Positions 1 to 5,404 of a DNA stretch of 7,291 nt are shown in pieces. The stretch is from Candidatus Aminicenantes bacterium UBA4085 (GTDB lineage Bacteria > Acidobacteriota > Aminicenantia > Aminicenantales > UBA4085). The stretch lies in contig DFYJ01000110.1 of the NCBI GenBank assembly GCA_002383325.1, positions 1-7,291 of the forward strand, read 5' to 3'. Each line of letters opens with the position of its first letter. Positions within the stretch are counted from its first letter, which is position 1. The notes under the pieces are model-generated. The model made no database searches. It was not told the origin of the DNA and saw nothing but the letters and a program-made list of their open reading frames with translations. Position numbers and translations under genes: made by a program.

Positions 1-1
1 C

Positions 2-1294
2 GCCGCCTTGGCCGGCCTGGCCCGGCCGGGCGCGGCCGAAGCGCGTCCCGGGCAGGCCAAATCCCAGTTCAAGACCGCCCCCATGGAGACCGTCCGGGTC
101 GGCTTCGTCGGCGTCGGCGGCATGGGCTCGGCCCACTTCCAGAACTATATGAACATCGACGGCATCGAGCTCAAGGCCGTCTGCGATATCGTGCCGGCCA
201 AGGTGGAGCGGGCCCAGAAGTGGTGCGTCGACGCCGGCCGGCCCAAGCCGACGGGCTACTCCAACGGACCCCGCGATTTCGAGCGGATGTGCGAGAAGGA
301 GGATCTCGACCTGGTCATGACGGCAACTCCTTGGGAGTGGCATGTACCGGTCTGCCTCGCGGCCATGAAGAACGGCAAGCATGCCGCGACCGAGGTCCCG
401 GCGGCGATGTTCCTGGACGACTGCTGGGCCCTGGTCGAGGCGGCCGAAAAATACGGCAAGCACTGCCAGATGATGGAGAACTGCTGCTACGACCGGATCG
501 AGCTGATGACCCTGAATCTGGTCCGGCAGGGTCTGCTGGGCGAGATCCTGCACGCCGAGGCCGGCTACCTGCACGACCTGCGCGACGTCAAGTTTTCCAA
601 GGAGGGCGAGGGGCTGTGGCGGCGGGCCTGGGCCCAGAAGCTCAACGGCAATCTCTACCCGACCCACGGCCTGGGCCCCGTGGCCCAGTGCATGAACGTC
701 AACCGGGGCGACGCCTTCGATGTCCTGGTCTCGATGAGCAGCCCCGCCCGCGGCCTGCACGAGTTCGCCGTGGGCAAATTCGGCCCGGACTCGCCCCAGG
801 CCAGGGAAAAGTACGCCTTGGGCGACGTCAACACCTCGCTGATCCGGACCAAGCTGGGCAAGACGATCATCCTCATCCACGACACCAATCTGCCGCGGCC
901 CTACACCCGCATCAACCTGGTCCAGGGGACCAAAGGTCTGGCCCACAAGTGGCCCGACCGCCTCTACATCGAGGGGAAGGCCGAGAAAGCCCATGCCTGG
1001 GACGACTTCGAGAGATTCGCGGCCAAGTACGAGCACCCGCTGTGGAAAGCCATCGCCTCCAAAGGCGAGGGCCGCGGCCACGGCGGCATGGACTACATCG
1101 AGGACTACCGGCTGATCCAGTCCCTGCGCAAGGGCGAGCCGCTGGACCAGGACGTCTACGACGCGGCCGCCTGGAGCGCCGTCGTCGAGGCCAGCTGCCG
1201 GAGCGTGGCGGCCAAGGGCAAGCCGGTTCAGATCCCCGACTTCACCCGTGGGCTGTGGAAGACCAACCCGCCGCTGGGGATCATCAAGGCCTGA
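2..1294 (+). CDS. GH109-type Gfo/Idh/MocA family NAD-dependent glycosidase, Tat-exported, 5' partial
   Basis: Probably a periplasmic or surface glycosidase of family GH109 (alpha-N-acetylgalactosaminidase-like), which uses bound NAD+ in a redox elimination/addition mechanism to remove terminal sugars from glycans. Counting residues from the TTG codon at 8, a Rossmann GVGGMG motif lies at 35-40 and an acidic residue, D60, closes the next strand. Then come ATPWEWH (106-112), TEVPAA (128-133), ENCCYD (157-162), YLHDLRD (187-193) and NLYPTHGLGP (215-224). From memory these blocks are characteristic of GH109 rather than ordinary Gfo/Idh dehydrogenases, and the Tyr/His of YPTH resemble its catalytic pair. 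The frame is open to the window edge. The first visible residues (AALAGLARPGAAEA) look like the end of a Tat signal h-region with an AxA cleavage site, so the true start lies upstream and the TTG at 8 is probably not used. The next gene starts 83 bp downstream on the same strand. Family assignment is firm, substrate is inferred, and a plain oxidoreductase remains possible. Confidence 0.85.
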   Translation, partial: AALAGLARPGAAEARPGQAKSQFKTAPMETVRVGFVGVGGMGSAHFQNYMNIDGIELKAVCDIVPAKVERAQKWCVDAGRPKPTGYSNGPRDFERMCEKEDLDLVMTATPWEWHVPVCLAAMKNGKHAATEVPAAMFLDDCWALVEAAEKYGKHCQMMENCCYDRIELMTLNLVRQGLLGEILHAEAGYLHDLRDVKFSKEGEGLWRRAWAQKLNGNLYPTHGLGPVAQCMNVNRGDAFDVLVSMSSPARGLHEFAVGKFGPDSPQAREKYALGDVNTSLIRTKLGKTIILIHDTNLPRPYTRINLVQGTKGLAHKWPDRLYIEGKAEKAHAWDDFERFAAKYEHPLWKAIASKGEGRGHGGMDYIEDYRLIQSLRKGEPLDQDVYDAAAWSAVVEASCRSVAAKGKPVQIPDFTRGLWKTNPPLGIIKA

Positions 1295-1323
1295 ATTCGG
1301 GAGCGCGGCGCGATTCGTGGCCC

Positions 1324-1343
1324 CGGCCCTGAAGGTCGGGCCG
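1324..1343 (+). other. Small GC-rich hairpin between the glycosidase and TPR genes
   Basis: A perfect 6-bp inverted repeat, CGGCCC (1324-1329) and GGGCCG (1338-1343), encloses an 8-nt loop. It lies 30 bp after the glycosidase stop codon and ahead of the next ribosome binding site. No T-run follows it, so it is a poor intrinsic terminator. It may attenuate read-through or be a chance feature of GC-rich DNA. I saw no convincing promoter in this 83-bp gap, so the TPR gene may be cotranscribed with the glycosidase. Confidence 0.25.
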
Positions 1344-1377
1344 CTCGTCGCGACCGAAAAGAAGGGAGGGGGTCCTT

Positions 1378-2853
1378 ATGAGCAAGGCGCGCTTGTTCGC
1401 CTCGATGGTCTGCCTCGGGCTGGGGCTCATTTCCGGCGGGACCGGTTGGGCGCAGGAGAGAGGTCCCGATCTCGTCAGCCGTGCGGAGGCCAAGCAGAAA
1501 GCCGGGGATCTGGATGGAGCCATCGCCGACTTGGATCGGGCCATCCAGCTGATGCCCGATTACACCTATGCCTACAAAGCCCGCGGCCTGGCCAAGAAGG
1601 CCAAAGGAGATCTTGACGGCGCCATCGCCGATTTCGACCGGGTCATCGTGCTCAATCCGGAAGACGCGGGTGCCTTCAACCTCCGCGGCAATGCCAAGCT
1701 GGCCCAACGCAACTTCAACGGCGCCATCGCCGACTACACTCAAGCCATCGGGATCAGCCCGGATTACACCTGGGCTTACAACAACCGCGGCGCCGCCAAG
1801 CACGCCCTCGGCGACTATGAAGGCGCCATCACCGACTACGACCGATCCATCGAGATCGATCCGAAATCCGCCTCGGCCTACTTCGGCCGCGGCACTTCCA
1901 AGCTGGGGAAGCGCGACCTCGTCGGCGCCCTGGCCGACTACGACCGGGCCGTCGAAATCGATCCGCAATATGCCGCGGCTTATAACAACCGGGGCAACGT
2001 CCAATACGCGCAGGGCAGCTTCGCCGGCGCCGTCGCCGACTACGATCGGGCCGTCGCGCTCGACCCGAAATACGCCCTGGCCTTTTTTAATCGCGGCCTG
2101 GCCAAGAGCGCCCAAGACGACCTGGCCGGCGCCGTCGCCGATTATGACCTGTCCATCGGGCTCCATCCAAAATATGCTCCGGCCTTTCATTATCGAGGCC
2201 TGGCCAAGAAGACCCAGGGCGACGTCGTCGGCGCCAGCGCTGATTTCAGCCGGGCCATCGAGCTCAATCCCAAGGATGCCGGCCCCTACAACAGTCGCGG
2301 CAACGTCCGCTACGCTCAAGGCGACCTGGCCGGCGCCGTCGCCGACTTCGACAAGGCCATCGAGCTCAATCCGAAAAGCGCCGGCCTCTTCAACAACCGC
2401 GGCCGGGTCAAGCGGGCCATGGGCCGGCTGGACGCCGCCCTCGCGGACTTCCAGTCCGGCTCCCGACAGGATCACCTCTACTGCGCCCTCTTTGCCTGGA
2501 TCGCCCTGTCCGAAAAGGGGGACCCGGAGGGAGCGAAAGCGGATCTGTCCGGAGCGATGGACCGGCGGCGCAAGGCCGGTCTCGACGACTGGGGAACGAA
2601 CCTGGCTGGGGCGCTTCTCGGGCAGGTGACGGAAGGGGAGATTGTGGCCCTGGCCGAGGCGGGCCGGAACGAGAAAGAACGACGTGAGCGGCTCTGCGAA
2701 GCTTGGTACTACCTCGGTATGGCCAAGCTGCTGGCCGGCGACCGGGACGGCGCCGCGGGCCGCTTCCGGAAGGCGCTGGCGACGGACCGGACCAGTTTCA
2801 TCGAGTATGAAGAGGCGCGGCGCGAGTTGCGGAAGCTGGACGGAATCCGCTAA
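1378..2853 (+). CDS. Secreted TPR-repeat protein with NlpI-like C-terminal region
   Basis: A 491-residue exported scaffold protein. Residues 1-26 form a signal peptide: a K/R n-region, a hydrophobic stretch ending at about residue 21, and a likely cleavage after WAQ. Residues 31-370 are ten consecutive 34-residue tetratricopeptide units without a single indel. They carry TPR signature positions such as R-G-x-A-K, G-D-x-x-G-A-x-A-D-Y-D and a Pro near each unit end. Residues 371-485 differ from the array and resemble, from memory, the C-terminal part of E. coli NlpI: LFAWIAL, a central DDWGTNLAGALLG, then AWYYLGMAKLLAGDRDGAA and a final EYEEARREL block. NlpI is an outer-membrane lipoprotein adaptor for the Prc protease in peptidoglycan hydrolase turnover. 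This protein has no lipobox cysteine, so it is probably soluble in the periplasm, and an adaptor role is inference. The start is supported by GGGAGGGGG at 1364-1372, 5 nt before the ATG. The stop is 26 bp from that of the convergent gene. Confidence 0.88.
   Translation: MSKARLFASMVCLGLGLISGGTGWAQERGPDLVSRAEAKQKAGDLDGAIADLDRAIQLMPDYTYAYKARGLAKKAKGDLDGAIADFDRVIVLNPEDAGAFNLRGNAKLAQRNFNGAIADYTQAIGISPDYTWAYNNRGAAKHALGDYEGAITDYDRSIEIDPKSASAYFGRGTSKLGKRDLVGALADYDRAVEIDPQYAAAYNNRGNVQYAQGSFAGAVADYDRAVALDPKYALAFFNRGLAKSAQDDLAGAVADYDLSIGLHPKYAPAFHYRGLAKKTQGDVVGASADFSRAIELNPKDAGPYNSRGNVRYAQGDLAGAVADFDKAIELNPKSAGLFNNRGRVKRAMGRLDAALADFQSGSRQDHLYCALFAWIALSEKGDPEGAKADLSGAMDRRRKAGLDDWGTNLAGALLGQVTEGEIVALAEAGRNEKERRERLCEAWYYLGMAKLLAGDRDGAAGRFRKALATDRTSFIEYEEARRELRKLDGIR
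1468..2487 (+). repeat. Ten in-frame 102-bp coding repeats (34-residue TPR units)
   Basis: The TPR region is a head-to-tail array of ten units of exactly 102 bp, corresponding to residues 31-370 of the host gene. Units are divergent overall, but the GGCGCC(A/G)TCGCCGA core recurs in most of them. The units around 2121 and 2326 share a longer identical stretch of 21 bases, suggesting recent internal duplication or gene conversion. The array also produces long open frames on the opposite strand, which are shadows of the periodic codons. Confidence 0.85.
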
Positions 2854-2879
2854 GAACCCGCGTTCAATCCGGGCGGGAT

Positions 2880-3260
2880 CTAAAGCCTGGCCGTAATGGC
2901 CAGCGCGGCCTTCTCGGCCGAAGCCGCGCCGAACATGTATTCGGTCTCTTCTCCGGTCTTCATCTTGATGACCAGGGCCTTGACGAACAGGGACTTCTTC
3001 ACCGACCGGGCTTCGCCGATCTCGGTGAAGGGGATGATCACGTGGCTGTCGGTCTTGGCGAAAGCCTTATGGCGCTCCCACCAGTTCCCGATCATGGCGG
3101 CGGCGTTCTCGGCCAAAGCCAGCTCGGACTTGAAGTGAACGCCCTGATTGGTGACAAAGAGCTTGCCCGTGACTTTCGGCGAATTCGGCTTCGGATCGCC
3201 CAGGTAGACGGCCCAGGAGCCGAGGATCTCTTCGCCCGAGGCCAGCCATTCTTCCGTCAT
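2880..3260 (-). CDS. Small GRAM/PH-like domain protein
   Basis: A 126-residue protein with no signal peptide or membrane segment, so probably cytosolic. A short N-terminal helix (EEWLASGEEIL) leads into a beta-rich domain: VTGKLFVTNQGVHFKSE at 30-46, a helical insertion with NWWERHKAF at about 59-68, then IIPFTEIGEARSVKKSL (75-91) and strands ALVIKMKTGEETEYMFG (95-111), closing with an alanine-rich helix. The pattern "GxLxVTNxGVxFxSE ... IPFxEIxxA" is that of GRAM/bacterial PH-like domains, which bind lipids or serve as protein modules; the partner is unknown. The ATG at 3260 is preferred over the in-frame GTG at 3275 because AAGGAGG (3266-3272) sits 5 nt upstream of the ATG and would otherwise lie inside the coding region. 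It is downstream of queA on the same strand, separated by an 86-bp palindrome, and converges on the TPR gene. Domain assignment is moderate; cellular role is unknown. Confidence 0.75.
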   Translation of the reverse strand: MTEEWLASGEEILGSWAVYLGDPKPNSPKVTGKLFVTNQGVHFKSELALAENAAAMIGNWWERHKAFAKTDSHVIIPFTEIGEARSVKKSLFVKALVIKMKTGEETEYMFGAASAEKAALAITARL

Positions 3261-3265
3261 CTTGT

Positions 3266-3272
3266 CCTCCTT
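3266..3272 (-). promoter_or_regulatory. Ribosome binding site that fixes the start of the GRAM/PH-like gene
   Basis: The - strand reads AAGGAGG, 5 nt before the ATG at 3260. This near-perfect anti-16S match overlaps the codons that a GTG start at 3275 would use, so it argues for the shorter 126-residue product. Confidence 0.75.
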
Positions 3273-3288
3273 CACGGAAAATATTTAA

Positions 3289-3374
3289 TTAGGGGGACAC
3301 CATACATAACTCCCGAATTCAAAAGTTGACACCGTCAACAAAAAGTTCGGGAGTTATGTATGGTGTCCCCCTAA
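3289..3374. repeat. 86-bp palindromic element with perfect 29-bp arms and nested central hairpin
   Basis: The left arm (3289-3317, beginning TTAGGGGGACACC) is the exact reverse complement of the right arm (3346-3374, ending GGTGTCCCCCTAA). The 28-bp centre contains a second perfect palindrome, GTTGAC-ACC-GTCAAC (3325-3339), flanked by direct 7-bp repeats AAAAGTT (3321-3327 and 3341-3347). The right arm ends one base before the queA stop codon (3375-3377), and the left arm ends in AT-rich DNA just upstream of the GRAM/PH-like gene. It contains no transposase. The arms are AT-richer than the surrounding genes. The structure fits a non-autonomous mobile palindrome (REP- or MITE-like, perhaps moved by a Y1 tyrosine transposase) that may also act as a queA terminator. 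On the - strand the inner hairpin is followed by TTTT and the outer stem by TAATTAAATATTTT. The mobile origin is inferred; the geometry is directly visible. Confidence 0.8.
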
Positions 3375-4418
3375 CTATTTGATCAGCATGCAGTCACCGT
3401 AGGAGAAGAAGCGGTAGCCCTCCCGCACGGCTTCGCGGTAAGCGCCTAAGATCAGATCGCGGCCGGCCAGGGCCGAGACCAGCATCAGCAGGGTCGACTT
3501 CGGAAGGTGGAAGTTCGTCAGCAGCCGGTCGACGACCTTGAACTCGAATCCGGGCCTGATGAAGAGCGATGTCGCTCCGGAGCCGGGAGGGACCCGGCCC
3601 GAGCGGCCGGCGCTCTCGAGCGTCCGGACGACAGTCGTGCCGACGGCCAGGACGGGCCGGCCCTCGGTCTTGGCCTTGTTGACGGCGGCCGCCGCCGTCC
3701 CGGGGACTTCGTAGGCCTCCTCCAGCATGCGGTGGTCCTCGATCCGCTCCGTCCGCACCGGCTGGAAGGTGGCTAATCCGACGTGCAGGGTAACCCGGGC
3801 CGAATCGATGCCGCGGGCCCGGATCCTCTCCAGGACCTCGGCTGTGAAGTGCAGGCCGGCGGTCGGCGCGGCGATCGCGCCCTCGCGGTCGGCGAAGACG
3901 GTCTGGTAGCGCTCCAGATCGCGCTCGCGATCGGCCAGCCCGGCCTTGGGGCGCTTGATGTAGGGCGGCAGGGGAGCGAAGCCGACCCGCTTCAGCCGGC
4001 CCAGGACATCGGGGACCGCGAAGCGCAGGCGGCGCCGTCCCTCCTGGCCGTTCTCCCCGGTCCAAGGCTCGGCCACGCCCCGAAGGTCGTCGGCGAAAAC
4101 GATCTCGTCGCCGGGATGGACGCGGCGGGCCGGCTTGCCCAGGACCTCCCAGAGCCCCGTCTCGATCTCCTTGAGGAAGAGGAACTCGATCGCGGCCGCT
4201 CCCCGCTGGCCCCAAGCCTTGGCCGGGATGACCCTGGCATCGTTGAGGACGATCAGCTCGTCTCCTTGGAGCAAATCCGGGAAATCGCGGAAGGCGCGGT
4301 GGTCGATGCGCCCGGAAGATCTGTCGATGACCATCATCCGGGAGTCGTCGCGGCGGGCGGCCGGCCGCTGAGCGATGAGCTCCGGAGGGAGATCGAAGTC
4401 GAAGTCGCCGATGTTCAT
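3375..4418 (-). CDS. queA: S-adenosylmethionine:tRNA ribosyltransferase-isomerase QueA
   Basis: QueA transfers and isomerises the ribosyl group of S-adenosylmethionine onto 7-aminomethyl-7-deazaguanine at wobble position 34 of tRNA, giving epoxyqueuosine, a late step of queuosine synthesis in the cytosol. The product is 347 residues, a usual length for the family. Diagnostic blocks are present in order: RDDSRMMVID near 24-32, VLNDARVIPAK (57-67), LPPYIKR (150-156), YQTVFA (171-176), GAIAAPTAGLHFT (180-192), VTLHVGLATFQPV (209-221), DHRMLEE (228-234), GTTVVRTLES (260-269) and LLTNFHLPKSTLLMLVSA (299-316). I chose the ATG at 4418 because it gives the canonical MNIGDFDFDLPPELIAQRP start, with GAGGT at 4426-4430 spaced 7 nt away. 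An upstream in-frame extension to 4670 has no family similarity and runs antisense into the methyltransferase gene. It follows ruvA and ruvB in transcription order but is separated from them by an antisense gene. The short tail (GDCMLIK) is normal. Confidence 0.97.
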   Translation of the reverse strand: MNIGDFDFDLPPELIAQRPAARRDDSRMMVIDRSSGRIDHRAFRDFPDLLQGDELIVLNDARVIPAKAWGQRGAAAIEFLFLKEIETGLWEVLGKPARRVHPGDEIVFADDLRGVAEPWTGENGQEGRRRLRFAVPDVLGRLKRVGFAPLPPYIKRPKAGLADRERDLERYQTVFADREGAIAAPTAGLHFTAEVLERIRARGIDSARVTLHVGLATFQPVRTERIEDHRMLEEAYEVPGTAAAAVNKAKTEGRPVLAVGTTVVRTLESAGRSGRVPPGSGATSLFIRPGFEFKVVDRLLTNFHLPKSTLLMLVSALAGRDLILGAYREAVREGYRFFSYGDCMLIK

Positions 4419-4447
4419 CGGCCGGACCTCAAGTCGGCGGGACGCAT
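4415..4447 (-). other. Possible 10-codon leader ORF overlapping the queA start
   Basis: On the - strand an ATG at 4447 opens MRPADLRSGR, whose TGA stop overlaps the queA ATG in an ATGA arrangement typical of translational coupling. A purine-rich GAGGT lies inside it and serves queA. I see no ribosome binding site for the mini-ORF itself, so it may be accidental. Confidence 0.2.
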
Positions 4448-4476
4448 GGCGCCAGCATAGCGGGAAACGGGCGCCA
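4447..4476. promoter_or_regulatory. 7-bp inverted repeat in the queA leader
   Basis: TGGCGCC (4447-4453) and GGCGCCA (4470-4476) form a perfect inverted repeat with a 16-bp spacer. In queA mRNA it would fold into a hairpin about 30-60 nt before the start codon. It could equally be a protein-binding operator between the divergent queA and methyltransferase genes. It does not match the preQ1 riboswitch classes as I remember them. Function is unproven. Confidence 0.3.
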
Positions 4477-4511
4477 ACCGCAAGGGAGATGATGCGATTC
4501 CCAAGGTGGCA

Positions 4512-4518
4512 TATAATA
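4512..4518. promoter_or_regulatory. Symmetric -10 element (TATAATA), possible bidirectional promoter for methyltransferase and queA
   Basis: The + strand carries a perfect TATAAT (4512-4517), and the same 7 bp read TATTAT on the - strand (4518-4513). For the + strand a start site near 4524 would give a leader of about 20 nt carrying GAGGAGGAGG (4531-4540) ahead of the ATG at 4544. For the - strand a start site near 4506 would give a queA leader of about 90 nt. No good -35 hexamer is visible in either direction; ATGATG at 4489-4494 is a poor + strand candidate. The + assignment is good, the - one is inferred from symmetry and position. Confidence 0.6.
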
Positions 4519-4543
4519 TCCGGCGCGCCCGAGGAGGAGGCCG

Positions 4544-5398
4544 ATGAAGGAACGGACGTTCCCGCGTTTTCAAGCCGCCGCGGTCTTCCTCGCCGCGGCC
4601 CTGGCCTGGCTGCCCGCCTGCCGGCCGGATGCGCCTGAGAAACCGCCCGCTCCGACCGCGCCGCCCGCAACGACCATCCGCAACGTCACCGCCGCGCCCG
4701 TCCCGTACACCATCCGCGTGCTGTTCTCGAACGTCGGCCCCGTCGCCCGCACCCTGGCCCCGGGCGCCGTCGACAGCTTCCCCGCGCCGGCGTCCATGGA
4801 CCTGACGTTCTCCAACGGCGACCACGACAAGATCTACCGGCTGGAGCCTGGCACGGCCCACTCCTTCCGCCTCGACGAGGACGGGCGGCTGGAGCTGTTC
4901 AGGGGCGCCCACGGGCGGACCGACGCCGCGGACCTGGCGCCCTTCGTCCCGACGCCCATGCCGGTAGTCGAGAGGATGCTGGAGGCGGCCAAGGTCGGGC
5001 CGGACGACGTCATCTACGACATCGGCTGCGGCGACGGCCGCATCTTGATCACGGCCGCCCGCAAGTACGGGGCCCGCGGCGTCGGGGTGGACCTGGTCCC
5101 CGAACGGATCCGGGAATGCCTGACCGGGGCCAAGGAGGCCGGGGTGGAGCGCTTGGTCGAGTTCCGCCAGCAGGATGCCATGACCCTCGATGTCTCCGCG
5201 GCCACCGTCGTCACCCTCTACCTCCTGCCGGAGTCCAACGTCCTCCTGCGGCCCAAGCTGGAGGCCCAGCTGCGCAAGGGGGCGCGGGTGGTCTCCCACA
5301 ACTACACCATCGAAGGCTGGGAGGATAAAGGCGTCGCGTCGATCTCGATGAAAGACGATGTGGGGACGGACCATGCCGTCTATCTCTACGTCCGGTAG
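4544..5398 (+). CDS. Exported, probably lipid-anchored class I SAM-dependent methyltransferase
   Basis: A 284-residue protein. Residues 1-26 look like a lipoprotein signal: KER n-region, hydrophobic AAAVFLAAALAWLP, then LPAC with C26 as likely lipidated residue. The Pro at -2 is not ideal, so cleavage by signal peptidase I cannot be excluded. A Pro/Ala-rich linker (27-43) and a beta-rich region of about 85 residues (44-130) precede the catalytic domain. The methyltransferase fold begins with PFVPTPMPVVERML (133-146). It then shows motif I DIGCGDGR (159-166), the acidic residue D183 in GVDLVPERI, D211 in QQDAM, and the motif IV region VVTLYLLPESN (222-232), followed by VVSHNY (249-254). These blocks match a bacterial family related to the FAM173-type lysine methyltransferases. 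Substrate is unknown. The start has GAGGAGGAGG 3 nt upstream and a TATAAT box. The gene is antisense to its neighbours, diverging from queA and ending 6 bp from the ruvB stop. An exported SAM enzyme is odd, since SAM is a cytosolic cofactor. Confidence 0.88.
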   Translation: MKERTFPRFQAAAVFLAAALAWLPACRPDAPEKPPAPTAPPATTIRNVTAAPVPYTIRVLFSNVGPVARTLAPGAVDSFPAPASMDLTFSNGDHDKIYRLEPGTAHSFRLDEDGRLELFRGAHGRTDAADLAPFVPTPMPVVERMLEAAKVGPDDVIYDIGCGDGRILITAARKYGARGVGVDLVPERIRECLTGAKEAGVERLVEFRQQDAMTLDVSAATVVTLYLLPESNVLLRPKLEAQLRKGARVVSHNYTIEGWEDKGVASISMKDDVGTDHAVYLYVR

Positions 5399-5404
5399 CG
5401 GAGC

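Noticed and set aside
1228..2475. A 415-codon open frame on the - strand across the TPR gene
   Set aside because: It mirrors the 102-bp TPR periodicity, has no ribosome binding site, and the + strand frame has a signal peptide and clear TPR signatures.
2854..2879. A bidirectional terminator between the convergent TPR and GRAM/PH-like genes
   Set aside because: Only a weak CCCG/CGGG pairing exists in the 26-bp gap and there is no T-run on either strand.
3042..3329. A + strand 95-codon frame running into the palindrome
   Set aside because: It is antisense to the GRAM/PH-like gene, lacks a ribosome binding site and ends inside the palindrome arm.
3289..3374. A CRISPR repeat or phage attachment site
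   Set aside because: There is a single palindromic unit with no repeat-spacer series and no neighbouring integrase or cas gene.
4419..4511. A preQ1 riboswitch in the queA leader
   Set aside because: The expected C-rich loop and A-rich tail ahead of the ribosome binding site are absent; only a simple inverted repeat is present.
4419..4670. An 84-residue N-terminal extension of QueA
   Set aside because: It has no QueA similarity, overlaps the methyltransferase start antisense, and the ATG at 4418 has a ribosome binding site and canonical N-terminus.
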